DNA from: Thalassospira profundimaris | Lineage (GTDB): Bacteria > Pseudomonadota > Alphaproteobacteria > Rhodospirillales > Thalassospiraceae | NCBI RefSeq assembly: GCF_003326675.1 | Contig: NZ_JPWF01000010.1 | Coordinates: 1-64,000, forward strand | Direction: 5' to 3' | Length of the DNA stretch: 64,000 nt | Part shown: piece by piece, positions 1 to 9,173 of the stretch | Position numbering within the stretch: position 1 is the stretch's first letter | Layout: each line of letters begins with the position of its first letter | Position numbers and translations under genes: made by a program | The notes under the pieces: model-generated | Told to the model about the DNA's origin: nothing | The model's database searches: none | What the model saw: the letters and a program-made list of their open reading frames with translations, nothing else

Positions 1-563
1 CAGACAGTTCCGAAGTCCTGTCGATCACCATTTCGGGCGTTCCGGATGGTGCGGAGCTTTCCGCCGGTACAGATAACGGCGATGGCACCTGGACGCTGAG
101 TGCAGGTGATCTTGAAGGTCTGACGATCACGCCAGCCGATGACTATTCCGGTTCGTTTGATCTGAATGTCACCGTGACCTCGACCGATGGCGAGGATACG
201 GCAAGCATCAATGACACGATTACGGTTGATGTCGCCGGTGTGGCGGATACGCCAACCCTTGAGGTCAGTGATGCCAGTGGCGATGAAGGCAACAGTGTCG
301 CCCTTGATATCGACGCAGCCGTCACCGATAGCAGTGAGACGCTGACAGTGACCATTAGTGGTGTGCCTACAGGCGCGACCCTGTCGGCAGGGACCAATAA
401 CGGTGATGGAAGCTGGACGCTGAGTGCAGCCCAACTGGTCGGGCTGACCATTGCGGCCGCAAGTGATTATTCCGGCACGTTTGAACTCACCGTATCTGTT
501 CAGTCCCAGGACGGCGACGACACCGCGACAACAACAGCCATCCTTGAGGTCACAATCGAGGAA
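1..563 (+). repeat. Tandem ~324-bp (108-residue) adhesin domain repeats
   Basis: The block beginning at base 3 ([14 protein letters not shown]) recurs at base 327 ([14 protein letters not shown]), a period of 324 bp. Both copies share the order TISGVP, LSAGT, NGDG, WTLSA and DYSG. The DNA has diverged, so this is an old protein-level repeat. More copies probably lie to the left of the window. Confidence 0.8.
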
Positions 564-2000
564 CTGGCAGCCAGTGATGAAACCCTGTGGGGCACAGATG
601 CCAGCGAGGTCTTCGAGACCGGGGCAGGGAATGACACGGTCGGGGCCGGTGGTGGCAATGACACCATTTCGACCAATACCGGGGATGACACGATCTGGGG
701 TGGTAACGGGAATGATGTGATCTATGCCGGGGATGGCAATGACAGCATTACCGGCGATGATGGCCACGATTATATCGATGCCGGTGCCGGGAATGACACC
801 GTGCATGGGGGTGAAGGCAACAACACCATCTATGGCGGTACGGGTAACGACTACATCACCGCAGGCAGCGGTAATGACAACATCTATGCCAGCGACGGTG
901 ACAACATCATCTATGCCAACGAGGGCAACAACCACATTGAAACCGGTGCGGGCAATGACAGCCTTTATGCCGGAAGCGGTGATGACACGATCCTTGGCGG
1001 CGACGGCAATAACTATGTCAGTGCCGGAGAAGGTAAAAACTATGTCGAAACCGGATCAGGTGACGACACGATCTCGTCGGGTAGTAATGATGACAGGATT
1101 GATGCCGGTGATGGCGACAACCTGATTTCTGCGGGCGAGGGTCGTAACACGATCTGGAGCGGTGCCGGTGATGACAGCATCAGTGTCGGTTCCGGCAATG
1201 ATAAAATCTATGCCGGGGACGGGGACAATACCGTCAATGCCGGTGAAGGCCGGAACTATATCGAAACCGGAAGTGGTGACGATACCATCACCGCAGGCAG
1301 TGATAATGACACCGTTTCGGCGGGTGCTGGTGATGACAATATTGATGTCAGTGGCGGCAAGAACACGGTCTGGGGCGGCGAAGGCGACGATTCGATCCAT
1401 GGCGGATACGGCGACGACACGTTCTATGGCGGTGATGGCAATGACATCCTGAATGCCGATGGCGGTGACAATTACTTTAATGGTGGTGCTGGTGACGACA
1501 CGCTGACTGCCGGATGGGGTAAGGATACCTTCTATGGCGGTGCCGGTGATGACACGCTTGATGGTGCTGGCGGGGATGACAAGCTGTATGGCGATGAGGG
1601 TGATGACACCCTGATCGGCGGGGCTGGCAAGGATATCCTGACAGGCGGCAGCGGTGATGACCTGCTTTTGGGCGGGGATGATGATGATACGCTGATTGGC
1701 GGGATCGGAGATGACACGCTGTATGGCGGGGGCGGTTCCGATCTGTTCATCTTTAATATGGGCGAGGGCAATGACCATGTAGATGGCGGTGCCAACGGCT
1801 GGACGACCGATACCATCGAATTGCATGGTCTTGGCGGTGGCAATCTCGACTCGAGTGATTGGACCCTGATCCTGGATGAGGGAAGCATCACCGATTCGAA
1901 GAAAAACCACCTGGAACTTTCCACCGATTCGTCGGGTACCATCGTGTTTTCGGATGGTTCCGAGTTGACATTCTCCAATGTCGAACGTATCGAGTGGTGA
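1..2000 (+). CDS. RTX-type secreted adhesin/calcium-binding protein, C-terminal part (5' end outside window)
   Basis: The reading frame is open from the left window edge to TGA at 1998-2000, so only the C-terminal ~666 residues are seen. The first ~190 residues are tandem ~108-residue beta-rich domains of the kind found in giant type I secreted adhesins. A long array of Gly/Asp-rich RTX repeats (GGxGxDxxx) then runs to about base 1760; these form calcium-binding beta-rolls in known families. The last ~80 residues are non-repetitive and hydrophobic at the end, as expected of an uncleaved type I secretion signal. The product is probably exported by a HlyB/HlyD/TolC-type machine and acts at the surface or outside the cell. 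The transporter is not in the window. Whether it is an adhesin or an enzyme with an N-terminal catalytic domain cannot be told from this fragment. Confidence 0.85.
   Translation, partial: DSSEVLSITISGVPDGAELSAGTDNGDGTWTLSAGDLEGLTITPADDYSGSFDLNVTVTSTDGEDTASINDTITVDVAGVADTPTLEVSDASGDEGNSVALDIDAAVTDSSETLTVTISGVPTGATLSAGTNNGDGSWTLSAAQLVGLTIAAASDYSGTFELTVSVQSQDGDDTATTTAILEVTIEELAASDETLWGTDASEVFETGAGNDTVGAGGGNDTISTNTGDDTIWGGNGNDVIYAGDGNDSITGDDGHDYIDAGAGNDTVHGGEGNNTIYGGTGNDYITAGSGNDNIYASDGDNIIYANEGNNHIETGAGNDSLYAGSGDDTILGGDGNNYVSAGEGKNYVETGSGDDTISSGSNDDRIDAGDGDNLISAGEGRNTIWSGAGDDSISVGSGNDKIYAGDGDNTVNAGEGRNYIETGSGDDTITAGSDNDTVSAGAGDDNIDVSGGKNTVWGGEGDDSIHGGYGDDTFYGGDGNDILNADGGDNYFNGGAGDDTLTAGWGKDTFYGGAGDDTLDGAGGDDKLYGDEGDDTLIGGAGKDILTGGSGDDLLLGGDDDDTLIGGIGDDTLYGGGGSDLFIFNMGEGNDHVDGGANGWTTDTIELHGLGGGNLDSSDWTLILDEGSITDSKKNHLELSTDSSGTIVFSDGSELTFSNVERIEW
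597..1760 (+). repeat. RTX nonapeptide repeat array
   Basis: About 40 imperfect 27-bp units encode GGxGNDxIxA-like nonapeptides, with GDGDN, GEGNN and GAGDD variants. The density of Asp, Asn and Gly is typical of calcium-binding beta-roll stacks. Low codon complexity here also produces long spurious open frames on other strands and phases. Confidence 0.85.
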
Positions 2001-2017
2001 CGAATTCACATTTCGGG

Positions 2018-2044
2018 TGCCGTCAGGACCAAATCCTGACGGCA
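2018..2044 (+). terminator. Stem-loop after the RTX gene
   Basis: An 11-bp perfect inverted repeat (TGCCGTCAGGA at 2018-2028 and its complement at 2034-2044, 5-nt loop) starts 18 bp after the stop codon. The following T-run is weak, so efficient rho-independent termination is plausible but not certain. Confidence 0.55.
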
Positions 2045-2080
2045 TTGCCGGTTTTCTGGGGGGAATCACCCTGTCACGAG

Positions 2081-2109
2081 TTGACAGCCATTGTGTGAAG
2101 CCCTATACA
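2081..2109 (+). promoter_or_regulatory. Sigma-70-type promoter for rpmH-rnpA
   Basis: A TTGACA box at 2081-2086 and a TATACA box at 2104-2109 are separated by exactly 17 bp. They lie about 50 bp upstream of the rpmH start. This is the cleanest housekeeping promoter in the window and fits the high expression expected for a ribosomal protein gene. Confidence 0.75.
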
Positions 2110-2159
2110 GCGGACCTCGAATTTTATCGGATTACCTTATTTAGAACGGAGTAAGTGCA

Positions 2160-2294
2160 GTGAAGCGCACCTACCAGCCAAGCAAACTCGTACGGAAACG
2201 CCGCCACGGCTTCCGTTCCCGCAGCGCGACCGTCGGTGGCCGCCGTGTGCTGACCGCACGCCGCGCCAAGGGCCGCAAGCGTCTGTCGGCCTAA
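2160..2294 (+). CDS. rpmH: 50S ribosomal protein L34
   Basis: The 44-residue, strongly basic product reads [10 protein letters not shown], then KRRHGFRSR, and ends KGRKRLSA, which is the L34 signature over its full length. L34 is a structural protein of the large ribosomal subunit. Translation starts at GTG (2160), with a purine-rich GGAGTAAG just upstream. rnpA begins 4 bp after the stop, the classic rpmH-rnpA pair found near the replication origin in many bacteria. No dnaA or origin repeats are seen here, so origin proximity cannot be claimed. The sigma-70-type promoter at 2081-2109 probably drives the pair. Confidence 0.97.
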   Translation: MKRTYQPSKLVRKRRHGFRSRSATVGGRRVLTARRAKGRKRLSA

Positions 2295-2298
2295 TGTT

Positions 2299-2760
2299 GT
2301 GACCATTTCGGTGGAACGCCTTAAAAAGCGTGCGGAATTCCTCCGTGTTGCGGGCACCCGCCGAAAATGGGTTACACAGGGGTTGATCCTTCAGGGCGCA
2401 CCACGCCCCGGGATCAAGCCGGATACAGAATACGCCGGTGAAGAAAGACTCGCCCGAGTCGGTTTCACTGTCACCAAAAAGGTGGGAAAGGCCGTCGTCC
2501 GCAATCGCGTTCGGCGGCGTTTGCGTGCTGTGGCAGAGCAATTGATGAGCGAACTCGCATTGCCCGGTTGGGATTATGTCGTGATCGGTCGTGCCCAAAC
2601 CATTGATCGGCCGTTTGAAAAGCTGATTGATGATATGACGTTTGCTCTGCGTCGGGTTCCTGATGCCAAACCGTCTGCACCGGATTCGCGCCGTCCCCGC
2701 AAGGGACGTGGTGCAGGTCCGTCTGTCGGTGTCGCAAAAGCGGGAGGTCCGTCCAAGTGA
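2299..2760 (+). CDS. rnpA: Ribonuclease P protein component
   Basis: This 153-residue basic protein contains the RnpA core ([20 protein letters not shown]), whose RNR motif contacts RNase P RNA. Together with that RNA it matures the 5' ends of tRNAs. The start is GTG at 2299, 4 bp after rpmH. The protein is longer than the ~120-residue norm because of a C-terminal Arg/Lys/Pro/Gly-rich tail of about 30 residues, which is common in alphaproteobacteria. Its stop overlaps the GTG start of yidD by 4 bp (GTGA), indicating translational coupling within a rpmH-rnpA-yidD-yidC operon. Confidence 0.95.
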   Translation: MTISVERLKKRAEFLRVAGTRRKWVTQGLILQGAPRPGIKPDTEYAGEERLARVGFTVTKKVGKAVVRNRVRRRLRAVAEQLMSELALPGWDYVVIGRAQTIDRPFEKLIDDMTFALRRVPDAKPSAPDSRRPRKGRGAGPSVGVAKAGGPSK

Positions 2761-3071
2761 CCTCTTCGAATCCCGCACCCGGTTTCCTTGCCCGTCTTCT
2801 TCAAGTCGCAGTTCGCGGTTATCAGCTGTTTTTGTCGCCTTATATCGGGTGGTCATGTCGCTATCAGCCGACCTGTTCGGCATTCATGATGGAAGCATTG
2901 GCCCGTCACGGGGCAATAAAAGGCAGCTGGATGGGATTTAAACGGATAATGCGTTGCCATCCATGGGGTGGTCATGGTTATGATCCCGTGCCCGGATGTG
3001 GCTGTGAACAAAACAAAGCGTCGTCGGATGGTGAAAGCCAGTCCCCGGCGCTTTCGTCATGTTGTAAATAA
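2757..3071 (+). CDS. yidD: Membrane protein insertion efficiency factor YidD
   Basis: This 104-residue protein carries the YidD core: [21 protein letters not shown] and [13 protein letters not shown]. YidD is a small amphipathic inner-membrane-associated protein that helps YidC insert membrane proteins. The GTG start at 2757 overlaps the rnpA stop, and yidC follows 45 bp downstream, the usual arrangement. The C-terminal ~25 residues after the core are Cys- and Ser-containing and not conserved in what I know of the family. Confidence 0.95.
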   Translation: MTSSNPAPGFLARLLQVAVRGYQLFLSPYIGWSCRYQPTCSAFMMEALARHGAIKGSWMGFKRIMRCHPWGGHGYDPVPGCGCEQNKASSDGESQSPALSSCCK

Positions 3072-3116
3072 AGTAAGCGGTCGGCGTGTGCTGGCTGAAA
3101 AAAGCGGAAAGAGGCG

Positions 3117-4829
3117 ATGAACGAACAACGTAACCTGTGGGTAGCAATTGCATCGGCAGTTGTGATTCTTATCGGGTGGCAATTCTTCTTTGCGCCGGAA
3201 CCTGGTCCCCAGGTTCGCGAGGCGCAAGTTCGTGAACAGCTTGATGCAAACGGCACGAATACGCCGCAGGTATCAACCGGTGGGCCGAGTGTTCCGGGCG
3301 GTCAGCCCGCAGTGCCGACTGTCAATCGTGACGATGCTTTGGCAAAATCGCCGCGTATCATCATCGAAACCCCGCGTGTCGAAGGTTCGATTCGCCTCGT
3401 TGGTGGTGTGATCGACGATATCCAGTTGCAGGATTATCGCGAGACCGAAGAGCCAGACAGCCCGCTGATCCATGTTCTGAACCCGACGGGCAGCAATGAT
3501 GCCTATTTTGCGGAGTTCGGCTGGGTTGCCGGTGAGAAGGGCGTTAATCTTCCCAATAGCGATACCCGCTGGACCGCCAGCAGCGACAAGCTGAGACCTG
3601 ACAGTCCCGTAACGCTGAGCTGGGATAACGGTGCTGGCCTGACCTTCAAGCGTCAGATCGCGATTGACGAGAACTATCTGTTCACCGTCAACCAGTCGGT
3701 CGTCAATAACAGTGGTGGCGAAGTCACCCTTTATCCGTATGGTCTTATTTCACGCAAGAACAAGCCGCATACAGCTGGTTTCTACATCCTTCATGAAGGT
3801 CCGCTTGGCGTGATTGACGGTACTCTTACCGAGATCGACTATGACGACCTTGCTGATGATGGTGCGGTTGAAAAGAAAACCACCGGTGGCTGGTTGGGCA
3901 TTACCGACAAGTACTGGCTGGTAGCGCTTGCGCCTTCTGCTGACGAAGCATTGACGGCACGTTTCAGCCACCATGTGGCGGACAATTCCGACAAGTATCA
4001 GACGGATTATCTTGGTGCGCCGCGCACGATTGCTGATGGCGCAGAAGCCGCTGCCGAGACGCGTCTGTTTGCCGGTGCTAAAGAAGTTACCTTGCTTGAC
4101 AATTATGCCGAGGAATACGGGATCACCAACTTTGATCTCGCGATTGACTTTGGTTGGTTCTACTTCCTGACCAAGCCGTTCTTCCTGGTTCTGCAGTGGC
4201 TTTATCATCTGGTCGGCAACTTCGGCGTTTCGATTCTGCTTTTGACTGTTGCAGTCAAGGCGATCATGTTCCCGCTTGCAAACAAGTCGTACAAATCCAT
4301 GAGTGCGATGAAAAAGTTGCAGCCGCAGATCACCAAGATGCGCGAGCAGTTCAAAGATGATCGTCAGCGTCAGCAGCAGGAAATGATGGCGCTGTACAAG
4401 CGTGAGAAGATTAACCCGGCTTCGGGTTGCCTTCCGATCGTTGTTCAGATCCCGGTGTTCTTTGCGCTTTATAAGGTTCTGTTTGTCAGCATTGAAATGC
4501 GTCATGCGCCGTTCTTTGGCTGGATCCAGGACTTGTCCGCACCGGACCCGACGTCGTTGTTCAACCTGTTTGGCCTGATCCCGTGGGATCCGCCGCAGAT
4601 GTTGATGATCGGTATCTGGCCGTTGATCATGGGTGTTACCATGTTCCTGCAACAGAAACTGAACCCGGCGCCGGCTGATCCGACCCAGGCAAAGATCATG
4701 ATGTTCCTTCCGCTGATCTTTACCTTCATGCTGGCAAGTTTCCCGGCTGGTCTTGTGATCTACTGGGCATGGAACAACACGCTGTCGATCCTTCAGCAGC
4801 GCTACATCATGTACAAGATGGGGGTTTAA
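3117..4829 (+). CDS. yidC: Membrane protein insertase YidC
   Basis: This 570-residue Oxa1/YidC/Alb3 family insertase inserts and folds inner-membrane proteins alone or with SecYEG. The first transmembrane helix is at about residues 7-26 (VAIASAVVILIGWQFFF). A large periplasmic beta domain follows to about residue 345. The five-helix insertase core then contains the cytoplasmic coiled-coil region (MKKLQPQITKMREQFKDD) and the family motif NPASGCLPIVVQIPVFFALY near residue 430. Length is normal for an alphaproteobacterial YidC. ATG at 3117 is preceded by GGAAAGAGG. The gene is likely co-transcribed with yidD and engB. Confidence 0.97.
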   Translation: MNEQRNLWVAIASAVVILIGWQFFFAPEPGPQVREAQVREQLDANGTNTPQVSTGGPSVPGGQPAVPTVNRDDALAKSPRIIIETPRVEGSIRLVGGVIDDIQLQDYRETEEPDSPLIHVLNPTGSNDAYFAEFGWVAGEKGVNLPNSDTRWTASSDKLRPDSPVTLSWDNGAGLTFKRQIAIDENYLFTVNQSVVNNSGGEVTLYPYGLISRKNKPHTAGFYILHEGPLGVIDGTLTEIDYDDLADDGAVEKKTTGGWLGITDKYWLVALAPSADEALTARFSHHVADNSDKYQTDYLGAPRTIADGAEAAAETRLFAGAKEVTLLDNYAEEYGITNFDLAIDFGWFYFLTKPFFLVLQWLYHLVGNFGVSILLLTVAVKAIMFPLANKSYKSMSAMKKLQPQITKMREQFKDDRQRQQQEMMALYKREKINPASGCLPIVVQIPVFFALYKVLFVSIEMRHAPFFGWIQDLSAPDPTSLFNLFGLIPWDPPQMLMIGIWPLIMGVTMFLQQKLNPAPADPTQAKIMMFLPLIFTFMLASFPAGLVIYWAWNNTLSILQQRYIMYKMGV

Positions 4830-4895
4830 CCCCCATCTACCCTTTAAGGGTTTACCGTCCCTTCGGGGAAAATCCCCGCAAATGCCGGGGAAGGA

Positions 4896-5564
4896 ATGAC
4901 GATGACACAAGAAAATCTGCCTTCGGATATCTCGATTCCGAAGCATGAAGACTCAGTAATCGAAGCCGGGCGGAAGCTTTTTAGCCGCCCGGTTAACTTC
5001 GTTCTTGGCGTGGCGCAGCTTGAACAGCTGCCACCCGAAGAAAAAACCGAAATCTGCTTTGCCGGTCGTTCGAACGTGGGCAAGTCCAGCCTGATCAACG
5101 CGATCACCGGGCGCAAGGACATTGCGCGGACCTCGAACACACCTGGACGTACACAGCAGCTGAACTATTTTGATCTTGATGGCGCATGCTATGTCGTGGA
5201 CTTGCCGGGTTATGGTTTTGCCCAGGCCCCCAAGGACATTGTCGATACCTGGCATATGCTGATTAAACAGTATCTGCGTGGACGTGTGACGTTGCGTCGC
5301 GTGTTTGTGCTGATCGATTCCCGACACGGCTTCAAAAAGGCCGATCTGGATATGATGAAGCTGCTTGATGAGTCTGCTGTGCCATATCAGGTTGTATTGA
5401 CCAAGTCAGACAAGCTAAAAAAGGGACAGCTCGAAAAACGCATCAAGGAAGTGGTCGAGGCATTGGTGAAACATCCGGCCGCCTTGCCACAGATTTTTGC
5501 AACATCAAGTGAGAAGAATACCGGACTTGCGGAATTGCGGGCAGAGATTTCAACACTGCTGTAA
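4896..5564 (+). CDS. engB: Ribosome biogenesis GTP-binding protein EngB (YihA/YsxC)
   Basis: This 222-residue TRAFAC-class GTPase assists late 50S ribosomal subunit assembly. G1 is GRSNVGKSS at about residue 55, the switch region contains [12 protein letters not shown]3 is DLPGYG, and G4 is TKSDK. The N-terminal extension of about 40 residues before the G domain is a little longer than in E. coli. ATG at 4896 has a GGGGAAGGA Shine-Dalgarno. The 66-bp gap from yidC contains short hairpins but no clear terminator, so co-transcription with yidC is likely. Confidence 0.95.
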   Translation: MTMTQENLPSDISIPKHEDSVIEAGRKLFSRPVNFVLGVAQLEQLPPEEKTEICFAGRSNVGKSSLINAITGRKDIARTSNTPGRTQQLNYFDLDGACYVVDLPGYGFAQAPKDIVDTWHMLIKQYLRGRVTLRRVFVLIDSRHGFKKADLDMMKLLDESAVPYQVVLTKSDKLKKGQLEKRIKEVVEALVKHPAALPQIFATSSEKNTGLAELRAEISTLL

Positions 5565-5601
5565 TCCCGTCAGTTCCATCGCTTAAATATGGGGAAGTGA
5601 G

Positions 5602-6531
5602 ATGAACGAAGAAATCCGTTCTGAAGAAGATCAATCGGAATCCAGCGCATACCGGACGTTGGCACGTGCAAAAGTTCTTTCCGAGGCTCTTCCCTATATG
5701 CGACGATTCAACGGTCAGACGATCGTGATCAAGTATGGCGGCCATGCAATGGGTGATCCTGAGCTGGCCCGCCTGTTTGCCCAGGATATGGTGCTTCTCA
5801 AGCAGGTTGGCATGAACCCGATTGTGGTTCATGGCGGTGGTCCGCAGATTGGCCAGATGCTTAAACAGCTTAATATCCAGTCCGAATTTGTTGATGGTCT
5901 TCGTGTGACCGATCAGCAGACCATCGACGTTGTCGAAATGGTTCTGGCCGGCAAGATCAACAAGGAAATCGTTTCCAATATCAATGCGGCAGGCGGTATC
6001 GGTGTTGGCCTGTGCGGCAAGGATGCGCATCTGATTACGGCGCGCAAACTGACCCGTACCAAACGTGACCCGGAAAGCAATATCGAAAAGGTCCTCGATC
6101 TGGGCTTTGTTGGTGAACCGGAAAAGGTCAATCCGCACGTTCTCGATTGCTTCATCAATACCGACATTATCCCGGTTATTTCACCGATCGGTGTTGGCGA
6201 AGACGGTCAGACATACAATATCAACGCTGATACGGCGGCCGGTGCGATTGCCAAGGCGGTTGGTGCGCGTCGTTTGTATATGCTGACCGATGTGAAAGGC
6301 ATTCTCGACAAGGACAAGAACCTTGTAAGAGATGCAGACACCGACCACATCAATGCAATGATTGCCGATGGCACCATTCAGGGTGGCATGATCCCGAAAA
6401 CCGAAACCTGTATGGATGCGGTTGAAAACGGGGTCGAGGCAGCAGTGATTGTTGATGGCCGTGCGCCACATGCTGTTTTGCTGGAACTGTTCACCGAACG
6501 CGGTGCCGGGACCATGATCCGCGGAAGCTGA
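5602..6531 (+). CDS. argB: Acetylglutamate kinase
   Basis: This 309-residue amino acid kinase family enzyme phosphorylates N-acetylglutamate in arginine biosynthesis. The phosphate-binding KYGGHAMGD motif is near residue 45, VHGGGPQIG near residue 82, and the C-terminal MIPKTETC segment completes the nucleotide and substrate sites. An N-terminal helix precedes the kinase core; in known ArgBs this mediates hexamer formation and arginine feedback inhibition. ATG at 5602 has GGGGAAG upstream. It lies 37 bp after engB, the order seen in many Rhodospirillales. Confidence 0.96.
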   Translation: MNEEIRSEEDQSESSAYRTLARAKVLSEALPYMRRFNGQTIVIKYGGHAMGDPELARLFAQDMVLLKQVGMNPIVVHGGGPQIGQMLKQLNIQSEFVDGLRVTDQQTIDVVEMVLAGKINKEIVSNINAAGGIGVGLCGKDAHLITARKLTRTKRDPESNIEKVLDLGFVGEPEKVNPHVLDCFINTDIIPVISPIGVGEDGQTYNINADTAAGAIAKAVGARRLYMLTDVKGILDKDKNLVRDADTDHINAMIADGTIQGGMIPKTETCMDAVENGVEAAVIVDGRAPHAVLLELFTERGAGTMIRGS

Positions 6532-6681
6532 CCGTTCAGGGTCACGCACCACTTTAGTATAGTTTATTGCGACGTATATCTGGTCCCGCAAAGTGAATTA
6601 GGATATGTTGATGCGATGAATAACGCCGTTTAGGCGTAACGTATTGACTTGACTATTAAAACACGAGCTGGAGCAACCGTT

Positions 6682-7707
6682 GTGACCACAAGGGAACAAC
6701 AGATATCTCGCCATTGGGACTATGCAAATGCGACGTTAAAGGCCCTGCGAGAGCGGGGCCTGCGTCCTACACCCGAACTTTACCATGTATGGTTCGTTTA
6801 TTTCGCCGAAGAGAACCCGGAAATCCTGCGGGTTATTGATGCGGTTCAGGCCAGTGGCGATGAGTTGGCCGAGGACACGCTGCTTCAGCTTTATTACCGT
6901 TACATCTTTGATCGACAGGCGGCTGATTTCCTTCAGCGCGGCATGGAAGACTTTTCAGTGCTGGTCGAAAACAGCGATGAATGTCTGACATCGGCACGCA
7001 CGGGGCTGGGAAGCTATGGCGATTTGCTGACCAAGTCGCTCAAGACCCTGAAAAAGCACAAGGATGTCAGCCCGGTGCTGGAGGACGTGATCAGTCATAC
7101 TGATCAGATGAAAAGCACCATCGATAAGCTGCACAAGCGCCTGGATAGCTATCTGAGCAAGGTGGCGCTTCTGCAGCGCGAACTCGAAGAAACCCGCGAA
7201 CGCTCCTATACCGATGGTCTGACCCGTGTCGCCAACCGCATGTATTTTGAAGAACAGCTGACATCCTTGGCAGCCGAATATGATTCTTCAAAAAGCCCGG
7301 AACCGTTCTGTGTGATGATGGTCGATCTTGATCAGTTCAAATCGGTCAATGACCGGTTCGGGCACCGGATCGGCGATGAAATACTGGTTCTGATTGCGTC
7401 GATGCTGAAGGCCAATATCAAGGGCCGTGATATTGTTGCCCGCTATGGCGGGGATGAATTTGCCATCCTGTTGCCCCAGACGCCGCTGGCAGATGCCATG
7501 GCTTTGGCCGATGACATGAGCAAACGTATCGCTGCCCGCGAGATCAAAGCCAAAAATTCAGGAACGTCTTACGGTCAGATGACGGTATCAGTCGGAGCCG
7601 CGGAATATGTCGCCGGTGAAGGTGGTGCCAAGCTGATTGACCGGGCCGACAGTGCACTTTACCGCGCTAAGAAGGATGGACGGAACCGCAACTTCGCGGC
7701 GGAATAG
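6682..7707 (+). CDS. Diguanylate cyclase (GGDEF domain)
   Basis: The ~341-residue soluble protein has a helical N-terminal region of about 170 residues ending in a predicted coiled coil (LHKRLDSYLSKVALLQRELE), then a GGDEF domain with an intact YGGDEFAILLP active site near residue 264. It should make cyclic di-GMP from two GTP. The N-terminal half resembles the uncharacterised sensor segment common in alphaproteobacterial cyclases. Upstream of GGDEF the product-inhibition site reads KGRD rather than RxxD, so feedback inhibition may be lost or weak. GTG at 6682 is chosen because GGAG lies 8 bp upstream; an in-frame TTG at 6649 lacks a ribosome binding site. Confidence 0.9.
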   Translation: MTTREQQISRHWDYANATLKALRERGLRPTPELYHVWFVYFAEENPEILRVIDAVQASGDELAEDTLLQLYYRYIFDRQAADFLQRGMEDFSVLVENSDECLTSARTGLGSYGDLLTKSLKTLKKHKDVSPVLEDVISHTDQMKSTIDKLHKRLDSYLSKVALLQRELEETRERSYTDGLTRVANRMYFEEQLTSLAAEYDSSKSPEPFCVMMVDLDQFKSVNDRFGHRIGDEILVLIASMLKANIKGRDIVARYGGDEFAILLPQTPLADAMALADDMSKRIAAREIKAKNSGTSYGQMTVSVGAAEYVAGEGGAKLIDRADSALYRAKKDGRNRNFAAE

Positions 7708-7817
7708 TCGATTTTCTACCGCTGATGGGGGCGGTTAAGCCGTTTTGCGCTTGCTATGCATGCGTGCCATGACAGCGGTGGACTTGCATTGAAGCGCCCA
7801 AAAGCGTATGTAACCAG

Positions 7818-7847
7818 CGCCCGGCAAGGTGTGAACTTTGCCGGGCG
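7818..7847 (+). terminator. GC-rich stem-loop downstream of the cyclase gene
   Basis: A 10-bp perfect stem (CGCCCGGCAA at 7818-7827 with its complement at 7838-7847, 10-nt loop) lies in the 218-bp gap between the cyclase and mtaB. The T-run after it is short, so this could be a weak terminator or simply an mRNA hairpin. Confidence 0.4.
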
Positions 7848-7925
7848 TTCCGCACTTGCTGCATCAAAACGAATTGCGCAGGCGGAATGTTTCCCAGTTT
7901 ACGGACAGATCGCAGAAAGCCGAGC

Positions 7926-9173
7926 ATGACAGAGCCGCGCGTAGTTACATTTGGATGTCGCCTGAACACCTATGAATCCGAGGTGATGCGCGACCATGCC
8001 AAAAATGCCGGCCTTGATGATGCGATCATTATCAATACCTGTGCCGTCACGACCGAGGCCGAACGCCAGGCGCGTCAAAGCATCCGCCGCCTGCGCAGGG
8101 AAAATCCCGATGCCAAGATTTTTGTGACCGGTTGCGCGGTTCAGGTAAATCCCGAAAAATTCGCCAAAATGACCGAGATCGACCGCATCTTTGGCAATGA
8201 TGCCAAGATGAAGGCCGAGACGTTCCTGATGCCTGAACATGAACGTGTTGTCGTCAATGACATCATGTCAGTCGAGGAAACGGCAAGTCATCTGGTGTCG
8301 GGGTTTGAAGGGCGCGCACGCGCCTTTGTGCAGGTTCAGAACGGCTGTGACCATCGTTGCACCTTCTGCATTATTCCTTATGGCCGTGGAAATTCCCGTT
8401 CGGTCCCGATGGGTGAAATCGTCAGTCAGGTTCGTGAACTGGTTGCCAATGGCTATGGCGAAGTGGTTTTGACCGGTGTGGATATTACGTCCTATGGTCA
8501 TGATCTTCCGGGTAAGCCGACATTGGGACAGATGTCGCGCCGGTTGCTGGCGCAGGTGCCGGAATTGCCGCGTCTGCGCATTTCATCGATTGATCCGGTC
8601 GAGGTCGATGAAGACCTGTTCCGTCTGATTGAAACCGAACCGCGCCTGATGCCGCATATGCATATCAGCTTGCAGGCAGGAGATGACATGGTGCTTAAGC
8701 GTATGAAACGCCGCCACCTGCGTCAGGATGTGGTCGATTTCTGCAAAAAAGTCCGTGAATTGCGTTCCGATGTGACATTCGGTGCTGACATCATTGCCGG
8801 TTTCCCGACCGAAACCGATGAAATGGCGGACAATACCCTGCGTCTGGTCGATGAATGCGGTTTGATTTATCTGCATGTCTTCCCGTATTCAGCCCGTCCG
8901 GGCACCCCGGCGGCACGGATGCCCCAGGTGCCAAAAGATTTGCGCAAGGAACGGGCAAGTGCGCTGCGCGATGCCGGGGATATTCAGTTGAACAAATTCC
9001 TGCAATCACGCATCGGCATGATCGAGAATGTGTTGGTTGAAAAGGAAAATACCGGCCATACGGAGCATTTTGCTCCCGTTCTGCTTGATCGCGTGATAGA
9101 ACCGGGCTCAATAGCAAAGGCCAAGGTAACCGGCCTTGAAGATGGAAAACTGATTGCGGAGCTTGTGGGATGA
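7926..9173 (+). CDS. mtaB: tRNA t6A37 methylthiotransferase MtaB
   Basis: This 415-residue radical-SAM methylthiotransferase converts t6A to ms2t6A at position 37 of ANN-decoding tRNAs. The N-terminal UPF0004 domain starts TFGCRLNTYESEVM. The radical-SAM cluster motif is CDHRCTFC near residue 147, followed by PYGRG. A short C-terminal TRAM-like segment ends the protein. Length and the MtaB-type N-terminus distinguish it from MiaB and RimO. ATG at 7926 is preferred because the alignable family start is there; an earlier ATG at 7887 would add 13 unconserved residues. Its stop overlaps the ftsY start by 4 bp. Confidence 0.92.
   Translation: MTEPRVVTFGCRLNTYESEVMRDHAKNAGLDDAIIINTCAVTTEAERQARQSIRRLRRENPDAKIFVTGCAVQVNPEKFAKMTEIDRIFGNDAKMKAETFLMPEHERVVVNDIMSVEETASHLVSGFEGRARAFVQVQNGCDHRCTFCIIPYGRGNSRSVPMGEIVSQVRELVANGYGEVVLTGVDITSYGHDLPGKPTLGQMSRRLLAQVPELPRLRISSIDPVEVDEDLFRLIETEPRLMPHMHISLQAGDDMVLKRMKRRHLRQDVVDFCKKVRELRSDVTFGADIIAGFPTETDEMADNTLRLVDECGLIYLHVFPYSARPGTPAARMPQVPKDLRKERASALRDAGDIQLNKFLQSRIGMIENVLVEKENTGHTEHFAPVLLDRVIEPGSIAKAKVTGLEDGKLIAELVG

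Noticed and set aside
597-1760. Regular short repeats that might suggest a CRISPR-like array
   Set aside because: The units are 27 bp, in frame, imperfect and encode RTX nonapeptides; there are no constant spacers and no cas genes.
1056-2069. A 337-codon open frame on the minus strand opposite the RTX array
   Set aside because: It follows from the periodic GGxGxD codons, which leave no stops on the opposite strand. The predicted product is a low-complexity mirror of the repeat and no ribosome binding site is present.
4830-4895. Small hairpins between yidC and engB as a terminator
   Set aside because: The stems are short and have no T-tract; read-through in a conserved operon is likelier.
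3750-4946. A 398-codon minus-strand open frame across yidC
   Set aside because: It is antisense to a clearly conserved gene, has no family features and only reflects codon bias.
5443-6138. Minus-strand open frame over engB/argB
   Set aside because: Antisense to two confident genes with no start context or recognisable domain.
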